64,000 nucleotides of DNA, taken from contig CAHIKZ030000059.1 in NCBI GenBank assembly GCA_903632075.3, forward strand, positions 1,034,719-1,098,718, in the 5' to 3' direction. The position numbers and the translations under genes were made by a program. A model generated the notes under the pieces. That model saw nothing but the letters and a program-made list of their open reading frames with translations, ran no database searches and was not told the origin of the DNA. The stretch's first letter is position 1. Each line of letters opens with the position of its first letter. Origin of the DNA: Acanthosepion pharaonis (taxonomy: Eukaryota > Mollusca > Cephalopoda > Sepiida > Sepiidae). Of the stretch, positions 34,593 to 45,380 are shown piece by piece.

Positions 34593-34605
34593 AGAGAGAG
34601 AGACA
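34275..34605. repeat. GC-richer island bracketed by inverted (CT)n(TA)n / (TA)n(GA)n
   Basis: (CT)8-9 plus TA repeats (about 34281-34336) on the left and TA plus (GA)6 (about 34553-34602) on the right are mirror images, enclosing about 215 bases of moderate GC. On the minus strand the island contains GAGCCTAGTTCGAATTC (B-box-like) and AGTGCACCAGGACTCTG. The symmetry suggests a palindromic element or an insertion within a microsatellite; the island itself is unclassified. Confidence 0.6.
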
Positions 34606-34749
34606 ATAATATACTGTAATGTGAGGCTGAAAACAGCCGCTCCTAAAAGGTATAAGCACTAAGTGCTCAAACAAAAGTCCGAAATAGAGCGGAATATATA
34701 CGAAAACACTAAAAAGCATTCTACCTTGCTCCCAGGTTCTGGTCGAAAG

Positions 34750-35005
34750 ATCGTTTGTTTGTAAGTAAATATTAAAAATTGTAATAGACTTTATCTTGTG
34801 TCTTTCTTTTCTTCTCATTCTTATTTTCTTTCTTTATTTTATAGATGAAACTATATGTTGTCTTTCTTTCTCGTTTCTTTGTTTCGACCATATCTTATGT
34901 CTTCCACTCTTTTTATAGAAGACTATAACTTATGACTTTCTCTTTTCCCCCAAATATTGTTTATTTGTAAGTAAATATTAAAAAAATTGTAATAACTTTC
35001 ATTTA
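34750..35005. repeat. Direct duplication about 210 bp apart
   Basis: TTGTTTGTAAGTAAATATTA, AAAATTGTAATA is present at about 34756-34790 and again at about 34966-35003 with minor differences. Each copy is followed by CTTTAT or CTTTCAT. The intervening DNA is CT-rich on the plus strand (TCTTTCTTTTC runs). Old tandem duplication. Confidence 0.7.
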
Positions 35006-35111
35006 CTATCACCTATTGTGATGCGATGATATCGATGATATGCATCGATACATGAATGCATTTATGTAGCGGTTTCACATATTTCTTTATTATACGGTAT
35101 TACATTCGAAA

Positions 35112-35115
<4 letters not shown>

Positions 35116-35147
<32 letters not shown>
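35116..35147. repeat. (TA)n microsatellite
   Basis: Pure TA array; 35150-35555 holds no recognisable feature. Confidence 0.9.
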
Positions 35148-35148
<1 letters not shown>

Positions 35149-35559
35149 TATAGTTAGCTTTGATTTTGGAACTGGCTCGTATGCTTGTTAGAATTGACAC
35201 CGAGAAAAAACATTAGCAATGTTTCTTTTATGGAATTATGTTTCAAAACTAACTAAAGAAAATTGTTAATTTATTTTTTCCATTTTTGGATTCATAGGCA
35301 GATATAAATTGTTCACATGTTTAACTAAATTTGCATATCATTCTGCATTATTAAAAAAAAAGTGGAAATATGAATGTGAAAACACGGAGCCGTATGCGAT
35401 ATTTGAAACAAAAGAAACCGTCGAAATGAATATACCTTTACAAATAAAAGGACACAATTTATCACTCTGATATAAATAAAATTAAATCGTGGTTAATTCA
35501 TTCAACCGTAACAAGATGCACCCTAATCATATAAAAAAAAAAGTAATAAAAATATTTCT

Positions 35560-35900
35560 CGGTACATATCCCTTTTTTTAGTCAGGTTAAACTTTTACAA
35601 GGCCAATGGACATTCGAGGTAGAGGGTAACTTTAGGATAACTGTTGAACCTAGACTTGAACAGGCTAAAATTGTATTAATTGAAGAAATATCCTCTTGGC
35701 AGTTAGTTCCACAGGGCAGTGGTTCGCGGGAAGAGGTTTATCATTTGTTTGTTATAAAACACATTAGATTCATCATTAGCATTAAAAGGTTTAAACACGT
35801 AACCTAATTATGACCTGTAATGCGGAAACTCAATAATAACCCTTCGATAAAATAATGTTTTTTATGAATTCTATTGTCCTTTTGGAGGTTTCATTAACAA
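35560..35900 (-). mobile_element. CR1-like LINE C-terminal remnant
   Basis: Minus-strand translation gives FPRTTALWN, a stop where Q or S is expected, LPRGYFFN, a second stop, and YNFSLFKSRFNSY. These correspond to the family C-terminus FFPRTxxLWNxLP...YNLSLFKSRVNxxL. It differs from the 12.5/25.9/54.4 kb family, so it is a second LINE lineage. The opposite strand has a stop-free run of about 75 codons without Met (35583-35807). This is antisense to the LINE and not evidence of a gene. Confidence 0.65.
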
Positions 35901-35904
35901 TAAC

Positions 35905-36642
35905 CACACAGAATAACATTTTCATAGGTTAACTTGTAGTTTAAAGAAAGATTGTTAGGTTTTATCAACGCCGAAATTTATTTTTGGATTTTAAGAATTT
36001 TTTTTTTTTTTAAGTGAATATTGTATGAAATTTATATGGAGATAATATTTCCAAAAATTATACCATTTAACCCATGTCTCCCGGAAGAGATGTATTCATG
36101 GCTTTCTCAAGGTCTCATCAGCTGCTATCCAGCTACACATCCTTATAACTATTATTACGAAGCGAATAATAGTTATCTATAATCACTGCAAGATAAAACT
36201 CAACATAATATGAACAATTATCACCCGAAATATAACCCGTATTAAATAGATCATTTTTCATCAGAATAAACAGCATTTAAAATGGAGATCTTATGCATGT
36301 GTATAAAATATTTACTTATGAATTATTTAATATGCACATTCCTGGTGTTTCCAATTTACACAGGATGTTACTTTTAACTGGGATGTTTAAGTTTAAAATG
36401 CAAACTTCCACAAATACCAGGAGGCATCCAATAAATCCTTTGCCAACCGATATTGGCACCATTTGCTTCCTGCTAATGACCGAGACGTTTGGAAGTTCTC
36501 AAACATTCGAACAAAACACAATTTCAACCCAGGTGTGCAGCAATTCTTTAGAAAATTGGAAAAAAATATAGTATAAAAATTTATGTAGAATTAAATTTTT
36601 CGGTTGAATTTAAATGTTTATCGAAAATACAATTACACATTT

Positions 36643-36704
<62 letters not shown>

Positions 36705-38785
36705 AAGTTGCCCAGAACCTTAGACTCGCCGAAGAGTGCCAGTTTGTTCATTTATTTCTCTTACTTCTACCCCCCCCCTTACAACGCTTGTCTCTTTTAA
36801 GTCTATTACAGGAAAGTTTTTCTTTCAATAGTTTTTCTTAATTCAAACGATATTTCTTCTGACAAAACATCGGACGAAATTTTTTAATCGTGAGGATATT
36901 TTTTATCGGATATTTTTTATTAATAAAATGATCCAGGTTTAAAGAAATGTGCATGTGAGAGACAGAGGACTGATAAGTCAACACCGTATGGTAATTGTCA
37001 ATTTGACTATACATTAGTCTGATCTTACTGATTCGTTTGTACAAACTGTCTATATTTACAAATATATCGATAAATATACACGCTAAATCTTTGATATTGA
37101 ACACTTCTCAATAAATATATCAAATTTTAAACATTATATTGTATAGGCACAGTTTTTTTTATTAAAGACAAGCATCAGCGTAACTGATCTAAAACATTAA
37201 AGCTCTATCCACTGGAAGTTGAGCACTATATTGGTTTTGGAATTATACTGTGTACATATACATAAATGTGCGTGTGTATGTGTGCTTGAACAAGTTTTAA
37301 ATTCAACCAAAAAAGACTTCACTTTTTATTGTATTTTTCCCAATTTTTAATAAAGTTTTTGTATATTATCTCTATACTCCGACTCAAGTAATTCATAATA
37401 TTTTAAATTTAAGTAATTCATAATATTTTAAATTATGAAATCTTTATTTTGAAATATATACTTTTGAAACTGTTTCTAAATCTTTGATTGTTTTTCAATC
37501 ATTCCGCCTCACCTGCTATCCTCTTCTATCGCACATATGAAGTACCCCACTCCGTTTGGGAGCAACTGATTTATAGCATCCCTCCAGTTTACGGCATACA
37601 AAGGGGTTTATCTAGATTAAAATATAGGCCAGATACATAGACTATTAAGATATCTATTATCATATTCAATAGTGATCTTCAGGCATTCTATAGATCATGC
37701 AGTGTTGCACGTCTGCAGCCTTTCTTTCTGTGAATTTTACGACCATCATTTAAATTCCGATGTCTTGCTTTGTATATTATTAGGCCTAACATCTGAATAA
37801 CTATTACTTTTTGGTTAGTTATCTGATTTCTGTGTAGTATTAACAAATTTTAGTCTGTAAACCGTACATAACATTTTAACAAAAAGAAAACATTTCTTAA
37901 TACCAATAGTAAATGATCGTATAAACTGACTTATGTGATATAGATTAAACTAGGCTACGTTATACTTCGAAGAATGAACTAAGTTAGCTGCATTCATACC
38001 TGGGAGTTATTCTTGATGAGGCTAAACTATCCCAGGAGTGGGTTGACTTTGGTTTTTATTTATTAAACAAGAATAAGCTTGGAGCAGAGATTGCCAAAAT
38101 TTATTTTCACAAATAGAATTGATATTTTTGGAACGTAGACGAGCGCGTTGTCAAATTGAGTGCTGGCTTCCGACTGCAAAGAATTACTTTGGAAAAGAAC
38201 ATTTTGAATAAATTATTTCGTTCAAAATGCTAACATTGAACATCGTCACCGACGGAATAGATATAACTATATCTGTAAAAATGGGTCGATTTTAAAAGAG
38301 CTGACTAAGTTTGTATTTTAGTGACAAAGTGTTAACTTGTTGACAAATATATGAATACAATTCCTATGAATTAGTACAAATTAGTATTGAAATCATTGAT
38401 CTTTGATTATTCATTTGTAGAGCTAATATGTGTTTCTCATTAATCCAATGTGTACATGTTAAACGTTTCTGAAGAAATTGTGCATGACAGTTGATCTGAA
38501 GGATTTTAGTCATTGAATTGAATCTTCAGAAGTTAGCATTTACACGCGCATTTAAAGTCTATGGGATAGAATTACCCTGTTTCATTTAGAGAAGAAAAAA
38601 TTACAGATAAATATGGTATTTTTATTTTGATTATTTCTATTTACAAGTGAATAAAGTAGTGAATAATTAATAGCGACAAAACGGAAAGAAGGAACAATTT
38701 CCAACAAATATTTATGATAACGGTTGGACTTTAAGTAATGCTTTTAAATATAATAATAATAATGATAATAGTAATAATTCTTTTC
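35905..38785. other. No gene recognised; microsatellite and short repeats
   Basis: AT-rich. A (TA)n array lies at 36649-36700. At 37386-37434 a 24-base unit (AAGTAATTCATAATATTTTA, AATT) is present twice in tandem. At 37565-37610 a TTTACGGCATAC..AAAGGGGTTTATC phrase looks like a fragment of family A. The frames at 36293-36571 and 36838-37104 show no known domain. Confidence 0.5.
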
Positions 38786-38789
38786 TAAT

Positions 38790-39900
38790 TATTATATGTC
38801 ACATATAGAAAATAAAATACTTAATGACACTAAAACCCAACCTTTATATAGAAGATACACTGATGACATTTTAGTTTTGACTAAAGATATTGATCAAATT
38901 ACACAATATCAAAACAAATGTGAAAGTTACTCCGCCCTAAAATCTACACTAGAACTTAAGGAATGGAATTTTATTAATAATATTGATGTATTTATTGATT
39001 CCAGCCCCCATAAATGTACGACATCTCTGTATAGGAAACCCACTAGCATTAACTCGTGTCTTCTTAATTCTAATATTGAATGTCCCCAATGTTATATACG
39101 TTAGCCGTTATAAAAAAAAATCTTCAAACAACGAACACATACCTTCTTCCAAAACCAAATTCTATAAAGAATTACATAACATTAAACAAACACTTGTTAA
39201 TAATAGATTCCCTAATTCTGTCATTGATCAACAAATTAAAATGCATCTCAATAACTTTATAATACCTGTAACAAAATTGATAATAGTTATAATAGTGTAC
39301 GTCAAAATAAACATAGTACTATTAAATTATACTACTGTAATGCATAAAACAACGCTCAAAAACATTATAGGTAGAAATTTTAAAACCATTAATAATAATA
39401 AACAAGTTATGCTCATCATATACTATAAGAAAAATAGACCTCATAGTCTCTAATAACCCTACACAACTAAATCCTCCATACAGAAACCAATTTACATGCC
39501 CGTTCAAAGATTGTATCTCTGATAAGAAACCCACTACATATATTTGCTTTACTACAACCACGCTCTCCCGTAGACTTACCTGTCACCTTCTGATCTTAGT
39601 TCAATGAAACAACATTTCTTAGAAAAAAGCATAGCCATGTACAAAATATTAGACATATATTAGTTGATAACACAATACTCACACATACACAGTAAATAGA
39701 ACCTTCGGATATTGGAGGACATCTACATTAAAACAAAGCAACCGAAATTCAACAAAATTACATTTCAAATTAGTCACAACATATTACATTGCATATGGTT
39801 CTGTCGCATGGTACTACGTCATAGAACCGCAACATGTATTTACGACCTGCGTCTGCTATTCCGTGAGAGTTATCGTCACATAGCAAACTTCTATGTCAAC
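38790..39900 (+). mobile_element. Penelope-like retroelement, 5'-truncated (RT palm to GIY-YIG)
   Basis: The first frame (38796-39104) has YRRYTDDILVLTKD, the RT catalytic motif with YTDD, and TTSLYRKPTSIN, the motif after the palm typical of Penelope-like RTs. A frameshift leads to FYKELHNIKQTLVNNRFPNS (39160-39240). A third frame from 39452 gives NNPTQLNPPYRNQFTCPFKD, then TTYICFTTTTLSRRLTCHL. This is the GIY-YIG endonuclease region, where YIGxT is changed to YICFT. It ends YIKTKQPKFNK near 39724-39760. At least two frameshifts and stops make it inactive. The thumb and N-terminal RT parts upstream of 38790 are missing. Confidence 0.85.
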
Positions 39901-39949
39901 ATAACAGAATATCATCTTTGATGGTGACTATCTTTGTTTAAATGTCCAT

Positions 39950-40153
39950 ATAACTACTCTGAACATTGCTCATGCGAATCGAAACTTAGCTCAAGAAACA
40001 TCATAATAATAATAAAAAAAAAAAGACATCTAAATCCTGGACAGTTTTTGTCTTTATTTTCGCCCGAAATTAAAACAAATATACGGGGTTTAGAACGGCT
40101 CATTATCAAACATAATAGACATTCGTTATCTTTTATATTTACCAATATGTTTG

Positions 40154-40195
<42 letters not shown>

Positions 40196-40200
40196 AAAGC
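39950..40200 (+). mobile_element. Terminal repeat of the Penelope-like element
   Basis: Starts about 50 bases beyond the coding remnant. It contains ACTCTGAACATTGCTCATGC, CGAAACTTAGCTCAAGAAAC, TTTTGTCTTTATTTTCGCCC, GAAATTAAAACAAATATACG, TTTAGAACGGCTC and ATAGACATTCGTTATCTTTT. It then enters (CA)n(TA)n at 40157-40196. The same sequence recurs at 42245-42450 without coding DNA. CTTTATTTTCNCCCGAAATTAAA is the best conserved core. Confidence 0.75.
39959..39988 (+). ncRNA. Degenerate hammerhead-like motif in Penelope-like terminal repeat
   Basis: CTGAACA (39959-39965) replaces CTGAAGA, the stem II arms (TTGCTC/GCGAATC) no longer pair, and GAAA (39981-39984) is followed by CTTAGCTC. Its identity as a ribozyme relic rests on alignment with 42262-42291. 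It is clearly inactive, but its place just downstream of PLE coding DNA ties the motif to this element class. Confidence 0.4.
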
Positions 40201-40645
40201 TTTCGAGACAAGTTAACTTTCTATATATCTCTAAGTCTACCATTTGTCCATGGTTTGAATATTGCTGCTATTTTGCTCGAGCTCCTTGATAAAAATCCAA
40301 AGGACAGTCAGCAATATTGTCGGTGCTGATATGGCAACTCGGCTTCAGTCAATTACTCACCGGCATAAGGTTACATCTCTGTATCATTGCTATAAAAAAA
40401 AAAAATTGTAATTTTTCGGATGAGAAATTTGATATGGTACCTAGACTTTATGAATTTAAGCGCAGTACTAGAGTGTAGGCGTACATTCCATGCTAAGAGT
40501 TTTTTTCTCGTACTTCTCACTTGTGGAGCTTCCTTACGGCTTCATGCTCTCCGACCAACTTTAATTTAAATGCATGTTTCTAATTTTACCACATCCATGT
40601 AAGCCCTTGTATCTTAGTAGCTTTACTGACTTGCTTAGGGTGAAA

Positions 40646-40711
<66 letters not shown>

Positions 40712-41020
40712 CTGGTTTCCCTTTTCCATCCTCATTGGTTGCACTGCTTTTATAGAGTTGTATTTTTAATCTGATGGGATTTCTTAGACTTCTGTTGAAT
40801 GTGTAAATATTTAAAAATTCTAGTTTTCAGAAACATTTATTCTCGCCTTGTAACTCTTTAAGCATAAATGTGGATTAATTTTTGTATCTATTACTGTACT
40901 GAGAAATCTGAAATCTTTCGATGTATGGGTGGAAAAGAGGAAGAAACCTAAAAAAAAATATAAATTGAAAGACGTAGAAACCTACCGATGTTGAAACATT
41001 CCAAAGAGATCGTCATATTT
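40200..41020. other. No gene recognised; (TA)n at 40648-40708
   Basis: Contains a long TA array (40648-40708) and, near 40355-40380, a short piece similar to the LTR-like sequence at 32245-32570. Nothing else identified. Confidence 0.5.
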
Positions 41021-41027
41021 TTTTCGT

Positions 41028-41321
41028 ATGTCAGATGGCGGTGGCGGTTACAGCAGCCAACTGTTCGCGAATAGTTCGAACAGCTGTTGCCATAGTGACA
41101 GCGGAAGTCGACTAACTCATGTCGTTATGAAGCAGAAGCAACCCTGTTTACGCTTCGTCTTGATCTTTGACTCCGCTAGAAGCCACCTCCAGAATCTTTG
41201 GAGGCAACAGCTTCTTATGAAATCGTTGAAATTCTATTGTTCCCTGCTTTTGTTAACTGTTTTTCACACATTTGCTACGAATGTCAACACGTTATTTTGT
41301 TTATTGGTTTTATTTGTTTAA
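41028..41321 (+). CDS. Doubtful 97-codon frame starting at an ATGTCAGATGGCGG motif
   Basis: Translation starts MSDGGGGYSSQLFANSSNSC and ends in a hydrophobic stretch (SLLLLTVFHTFATNVNTLFCLLVLFV). The first 200 bases are CpG-containing and less AT-rich than the surroundings, and AGATGGCGG resembles a YY1/initiator-type motif. No domain is recognised. A signal-like or membrane segment at the C-terminus is predicted only from composition. Could be a chance frame or a first exon. Confidence 0.15.
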   Translation: MSDGGGGYSSQLFANSSNSCCHSDSGSRLTHVVMKQKQPCLRFVLIFDSARSHLQNLWRQQLLMKSLKFYCSLLLLTVFHTFATNVNTLFCLLVLFV

Positions 41322-41399
41322 TTATATTTTTATTTTTTTCAGTTATATATTTGTTTATTTATTCCCAAATGGTACTTATTTTTTGATGAATAAAATTTT

Positions 41400-42225
41400 G
41401 TGCAAGTTTTTAAACTGATAAATTTACTGCTTAAATGCGAGCAAGCACTGAATCCCGCCCTATCACAGACTTATAATTATAATTTACCCACGGGAAAAGA
41501 AAGAAAATAAGCAAGTATCTACATTCTTGACTTAAAATTATTAAAAAAAAAAAAAACGTTTTTTTCTCTACTCTAAAAGTATATTTATTGCTTCAGTAGT
41601 AATGGTATGTGGGGACGGAGCAATAATTAGTATTGGATTTGTCCAACAGTTTTAGGTCTTACCTTAAAATCAATCTCAAAAGAACTGATTGAAATATCAT
41701 TTACTATATCTTGTTACGAAACAGGAGAAAACGTCGCAGGTTGGAATCCTTTTGGAGGTCACATTTTTCTTATGACTTCTTGAATATTCAGGCCGAATGA
41801 CAAAATAAAATACTGTTTATAGAAAAACAGAGCGTTTACACAAATATGACTATCCACTAAAAAATAACGTTTGAAAGTGATAAAATATGTCGGATTAAGA
41901 AATAAAACTGCATAATTTCTTAGAAAATGTGTTTAGGTTTCGGATACAAATCTGATATGAGCTTTCGTGAATCTTAACGAGAGAGAAGTGTGCTTAGAGG
42001 CAGAATGCTGTATCCCACTCAATCGTGACAATCGTCGTACCTAAGGACGTTTTCTCCTGCAAAGAGCCGCGCAAGTTCAAATACTGCCGAAAGGCACATT
42101 TATCTTTATCTTTACGTTTGTCGGATATTTTGGTCTACAGACGAAATAAAATAATGTTTAATATAAACGGAGCGTCTACTCAAATATGAGTTTCAAATAA
42201 GAAATAACGTTTATAGTTAAAAAAA
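41400..42225. other. No gene recognised
   Basis: Two segments, about 41740-41850 and 42085-42200, resemble each other (TTAT.TCGAATATTCAG.CCG..AAATAAAATACTGTTTATA...AGCGT.TAC.CAAATATGA). They also resemble 20460-20560 (CGAATATTCAGTCCGGTAAA). This is an unclassified dispersed repeat. Confidence 0.5.
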
Positions 42226-42244
42226 ATATATATATATATATATA

Positions 42245-42450
42245 GTGTCTGTACAACCACTCTGAAGATGGCTCATATCAGCCGAAAGCTTAGATCAAGG
42301 ACCAACTTAATAAAAAATGTGAAAATGTCTAAATTTTGTCTTTATTTTCACCCGAAATTAAAGTAAAAATACGATATTTAGAACGGCTTCTAATATAAGA
42401 CAAAAATAGACATTCATTGTCTGTTATGTTTAGATAATGATCTGCTATCG
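42245..42450 (+). mobile_element. Second copy of Penelope-like terminal repeat
   Basis: CTCTGAAGATGGCTCATATC, AGCCGAAAGCTTAGATCAAG, TTTTGTCTTTATTTTCACCC, GAAATTAAAGTAAAAATACG, TTTAGAACGGCTTC and AAATAGACATTCATTGTCTG align along their length with 39950-40140. No PLE coding DNA flanks it, so it may be a solo terminal repeat or the remnant of an otherwise lost copy. A (TA)n array precedes it (42227-42243). Confidence 0.75.
42262..42291 (+). ncRNA. Hammerhead-like motif of the Penelope-like terminal repeat
   Basis: CTGAAGA (42262-42268), T, GGCT-CATATC-AGCC stem-loop, GAAA (42284-42287), then GCTT. After GAA the sequence AGCT is self-complementary and is followed by T, so stem III can form only between two molecules. 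That is the layout of the small dimer-active hammerhead variants linked to Penelope-like elements. The predicted cut is after T42291. The extra T before stem II departs from the strict consensus. Confidence 0.5.
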
Positions 42451-42470
42451 CAATACATACATACATACAT

Positions 42471-42494
42471 ACATAAACACACACACACACACTT

Positions 42495-42535
<41 letters not shown>
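42471..42535. repeat. Compound microsatellite (CATA)n(CA)n(CT)n(TA)n
   Basis: CATA units, CA units, CT units and a TA array in succession, directly abutting the hairpin at 42537. Confidence 0.95.
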
Positions 42536-42536
42536 G

Positions 42537-42814
42537 ATAAGCAAATATAAATGGATATAAATCCGACAGAATGAAGAAAATATCTGGAAAAACAAAACAA
42601 AAATCCTTAAAATTATCATTTATCTGTTTTGGATAAGACTTGTTTTTATGTCCATCGTTTTCGTCGTGTTATACTGATTATGTTAATTATATTTTAATGA
42701 ATAATATCCTGAAGAAGGTTATTAAACCGAAACGTCAGACGTCGACATTTCATTCATATTAAAACAACATAATCGCATTTTAAGGATTTTTGTTTTGTTT
42801 TTCCAGATATTTTC

Positions 42815-42820
<6 letters not shown>
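42537..42820. mobile_element. Hairpin element H7 (family F1)
   Basis: The left end GCAAATATAAATGGATATAA, ATCCGACAGAATGAAG is shared with H6. An inverted arm of about 42 bases (ATGAAGAAAATATCTGGAAA, AACAAAACAAAAATCCTTAA) recurs as its complement at 42778-42820. The inner arms have diverged, so only the right half keeps the ribozyme-like motif. Placed between compound (TA)n arrays (42471-42535 and 42819-42850). Confidence 0.8.
42709..42743 (+). ncRNA. Best hammerhead-like ribozyme candidate (F1)
   Basis: CTGAAGA (42709-42715), A, GGTT-ATTA-AACC stem II, GAAA (42729-42732), CGTCAGACGTC. Stem III: A42732-T42742, C42733-G42741, G42734-C42740, T42735-A42739, loop CAG. GTC triplet, predicted cut after 42743. 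Stem I begins C42708-G42744 and T42707-A42745, then an internal loop, then AATGAA (42696-42701) with TTCATT (42749-42754). All invariant core bases are present. The one deviation is the unpaired A between the core and stem II. Confidence 0.6.
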
Positions 42821-42851
<31 letters not shown>

Positions 42852-42859
42852 TTCGACGT

Positions 42860-44440
42860 AACGGCAAGGCAGTAAGAGGTATTTTTGGAATGTGTATGTC
42901 AGAGTTATTTCTCTCGCACTCTTTATGTAATGTAATCTAAATGTATCATAGAAAAAATTCTTAATTTCTTAATTATTTGCGAGGTTAGCCTTTTTAGAAT
43001 TCATTTAAAATGATGACATCTTACAGAAATATGCTTGGAACACAGTTTCACGTTTGAGGAAATATTTTGAACAACCCCCAGCAAAAAAAAAAAAAAAACT
43101 TTGGTCGAAATATTTTATTATTGATAGCCGCACCTAGCACAGGTCAGATTCTGTAGTTTGTTCTATGTACGGATCACCTGTATTCGGGGTTTTGATCACG
43201 CATGCAACTTATCGATATTTGTAAAAAGTACTGGAACCACGCACACGCTTTACCAAAATTGCAAATGACGACTCCTGGCCGGGCAGACAAGACATCATGT
43301 CCTTTAAGGTACAGATAGGGTGCGGTTCATGGTCCTATTTCACCACAGTAGAAACGAGAAACTTTCAGGCAGCTTTTCTGAATATAATTTTATTATTAAA
43401 AAGCTCAGTGTTGCAAGTACCGGAATCTAAATTCAAAGCTCAGTTGTAAGGATTAAAAAAATTCTTTAATATTGCATTAATTCCTTAATACATTAACATA
43501 TATCTTTCTCAATGCTAATGTCATTTATTCTAGTCTATTACTAGTCAACTCTTGTAATCGTACAAGAATGAACTGTTGTAATAATTATTTCTGTAGCTAT
43601 TGATGACAAAAAAGTGAAAAATGTCTGAGTACGTTCTGAATATCGTATAATCTTAGGATGTAACATCTCGATTTGTCTGCAAAAAATGTTGTACAGTTTG
43701 ATGCTGTATTTGAATTATATTTGTCTAAATGATGAAAATTAAACTATCCTACATGATCGTGATTCCTGTTAAGTCGTAGGATTATCATAGTAACAGAAGT
43801 AACGTATTTAGAGGAAAGTACGTTCTCCTTAGTATTGTTTTGAATAAGAAATTTTCTTTCTAGGCAGAAGATCCCAGTCCGCTCTAGCATTTCAACCATG
43901 TTTGTGTGAATATGAATGCAGGTTTATTCAAAGTGAACAAAACTAACAGATGGAATTAGCATACCGAGTTCAAATTCTATGTAGCGTACCGACAGATCTA
44001 GCACCACAGGTACATCCACACATTCGATATATCAGACATTTGTTAAACTCCTCCATCTCTCATCAGATGTACATTTATTACATCCAGCTAGACAATATGT
44101 TTTCCTTATATGAAACGAGCGTCTATTCTGTATTCAAATATTATTTCCCCTGCAGATATACAGACATGCACGGATAATAAAATATGCATGTGTGTAAACA
44201 TGAGATTATGTTCTATATTCTTATTCCTTATCCTCGGAATATATGTTTTCTGATACGATAATATCATAAGTGTTTCTGTGGAAACAGATATTGTAAGATT
44301 TGTTTGCATCTGCAAGGAATGACGTCTATCTCTCATTTATTTTTCTGCAATTGTTTTATTATCAACCTCCTGACTAAACATAAAATGACACGTTTTTTAA
44401 AATCACGCGTAGGCGTACCATTTTTTCCTAACTGCAAACA
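42860..44440. other. No gene recognised
   Basis: AT-rich with a less AT-rich patch at 43130-43370. The frame at 43950-44177 has no known domain. No element ends recognised. Confidence 0.5.
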
Positions 44441-44444
44441 ATTT

Positions 44445-44615
44445 GTATTTACGGGGGAGTAATAGATAGCATCTCGGTTTAAGGAATTGGGGTGCAGTGT
44501 CCGAATTCCAGTCGAATTTGTTACATTCACTTACGTGTAAATACTCTTGGGAAATGTATGTATCAACCATCTCTTCCCTTCCTAGTTATGGGTGAATACA
44601 AGGAGAGACTGGGTC
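44445..44615 (+). mobile_element. tRNA-derived SINE (type C)
   Basis: The head has GAGTAATAGATAGCATCTCGG and GTCCGAATTCCAGTC (B-box-like). The tail has TTCACTTACGTGTAAATACT, CTTGGGAAATGTATGTATCA and ACCATCTCTTCCC. It matches 9190-9345 in order and shares its tail with the 5S-headed SINEs. Degenerate. Confidence 0.6.
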
Positions 44616-45029
44616 CTATAGCCTTTGGTGGCAACTCGTCTAGAATGACTAGTTCGAATTCAAAACACTTAAAAATTGCTTAAATAGTTCCACTAGCCCT
44701 CAATTAACAAAGGGCTGGAGTGCCGCAACTCCTTTGAAAACATGGTAAATCAGGTAGTGGTTCTTTATTTTGCAGACAATAAGAGATTACCCAAATACTT
44801 AAGTATTACAGTTCCTTTTTATTTCTTTGGTACATGAAGTTTTTGTTTTTTTAATAACTTTCTTGGTCTATACTTCACATTTTTTCAATAATATGCAAAA
44901 AAAAAAACTAAAAAAAAACTGCCAAAAGTTAAAACTCTTATTTTTACACTAAAAGGAATCAAAATCAGAAAGAAGCACGTAATAACGAAAGACGGATTGG
45001 AAAATCAAATCCTCACAGGGCAAGAGTGC

Positions 45030-45185
45030 TAGAGGAAGGCAGCAGGAAGAGAAAAGGTGGATTCATATCTTTCTCACGTGTATCTGCGCGTAAGGAACAC
45101 AGTTAATTGGAACTCAGCTCTCCGATTAACTGCATATCCAAGCGGTCGGCTCGACGTTGCTCAACTTCGGTGATTGTAAGCCATA
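45030..45185 (-). mobile_element. 5S-derived SINE with internally deleted head
   Basis: The minus strand begins CACCGAAGTTGAGCAACGTC, GAGCCGACCGCTTGGATAT, a 5S-like piece with most of the box A to box C region altered. It is followed by AATCGGAGAGCTGAGTTCCA, TTACGCGCAGATACACGTG and GATATGAATCCACC. Same tail as 225-372 and 6850-7090. Confidence 0.5.
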
Positions 45186-45346
45186 GAATGCAATGATAAT
45201 AACTATTATATATATATATAGGTTCTAGTAGTTCCAATGAGAGAAAAGTATGTATATTATAAATGAGAGAGAAACCACAAACGTTTTTGCTTGTAATGAG
45301 GATTTTTAAATTAAAAATTATTATGCTTTATTTTCCATAATTTTGC

Positions 45347-45380
45347 TACACGCGTTTCCGGTCTCGCGACTTTCATCAGA
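45347..45380 (-). ncRNA. Hammerhead-like motif in H8 left arm
   Basis: Minus strand: CTGATGA (45379-45373), stem II around GTC-GCGA-GAC, G, GAAA (45358-45355), CGCGTGTA. Stem III could pair A and C with G and U around GCGT, leaving GTA as the cleavage triplet. Invariant core bases are present, but an extra G before GAAA departs from the consensus. Confidence 0.4.

Noticed and set aside
35583..35807. Stop-free plus-strand run of about 75 codons without Met
   Set aside because: It is antisense to a LINE C-terminus readable on the minus strand (FPRTTALWN, YNFSLFKSR), which explains it.
36088..36122. Possible extra hammerhead core on the minus strand (CTGATGAGACC...GAAAGCC)
   Set aside because: No stem II pairing and no UH site after GAAA that fits; the match is limited to short words.
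41028..41321. Frame starting MSDGGGGYSSQLFANSS as a gene
   Set aside because: No domain, no splice or transcript support; kept only as a doubtful entry.
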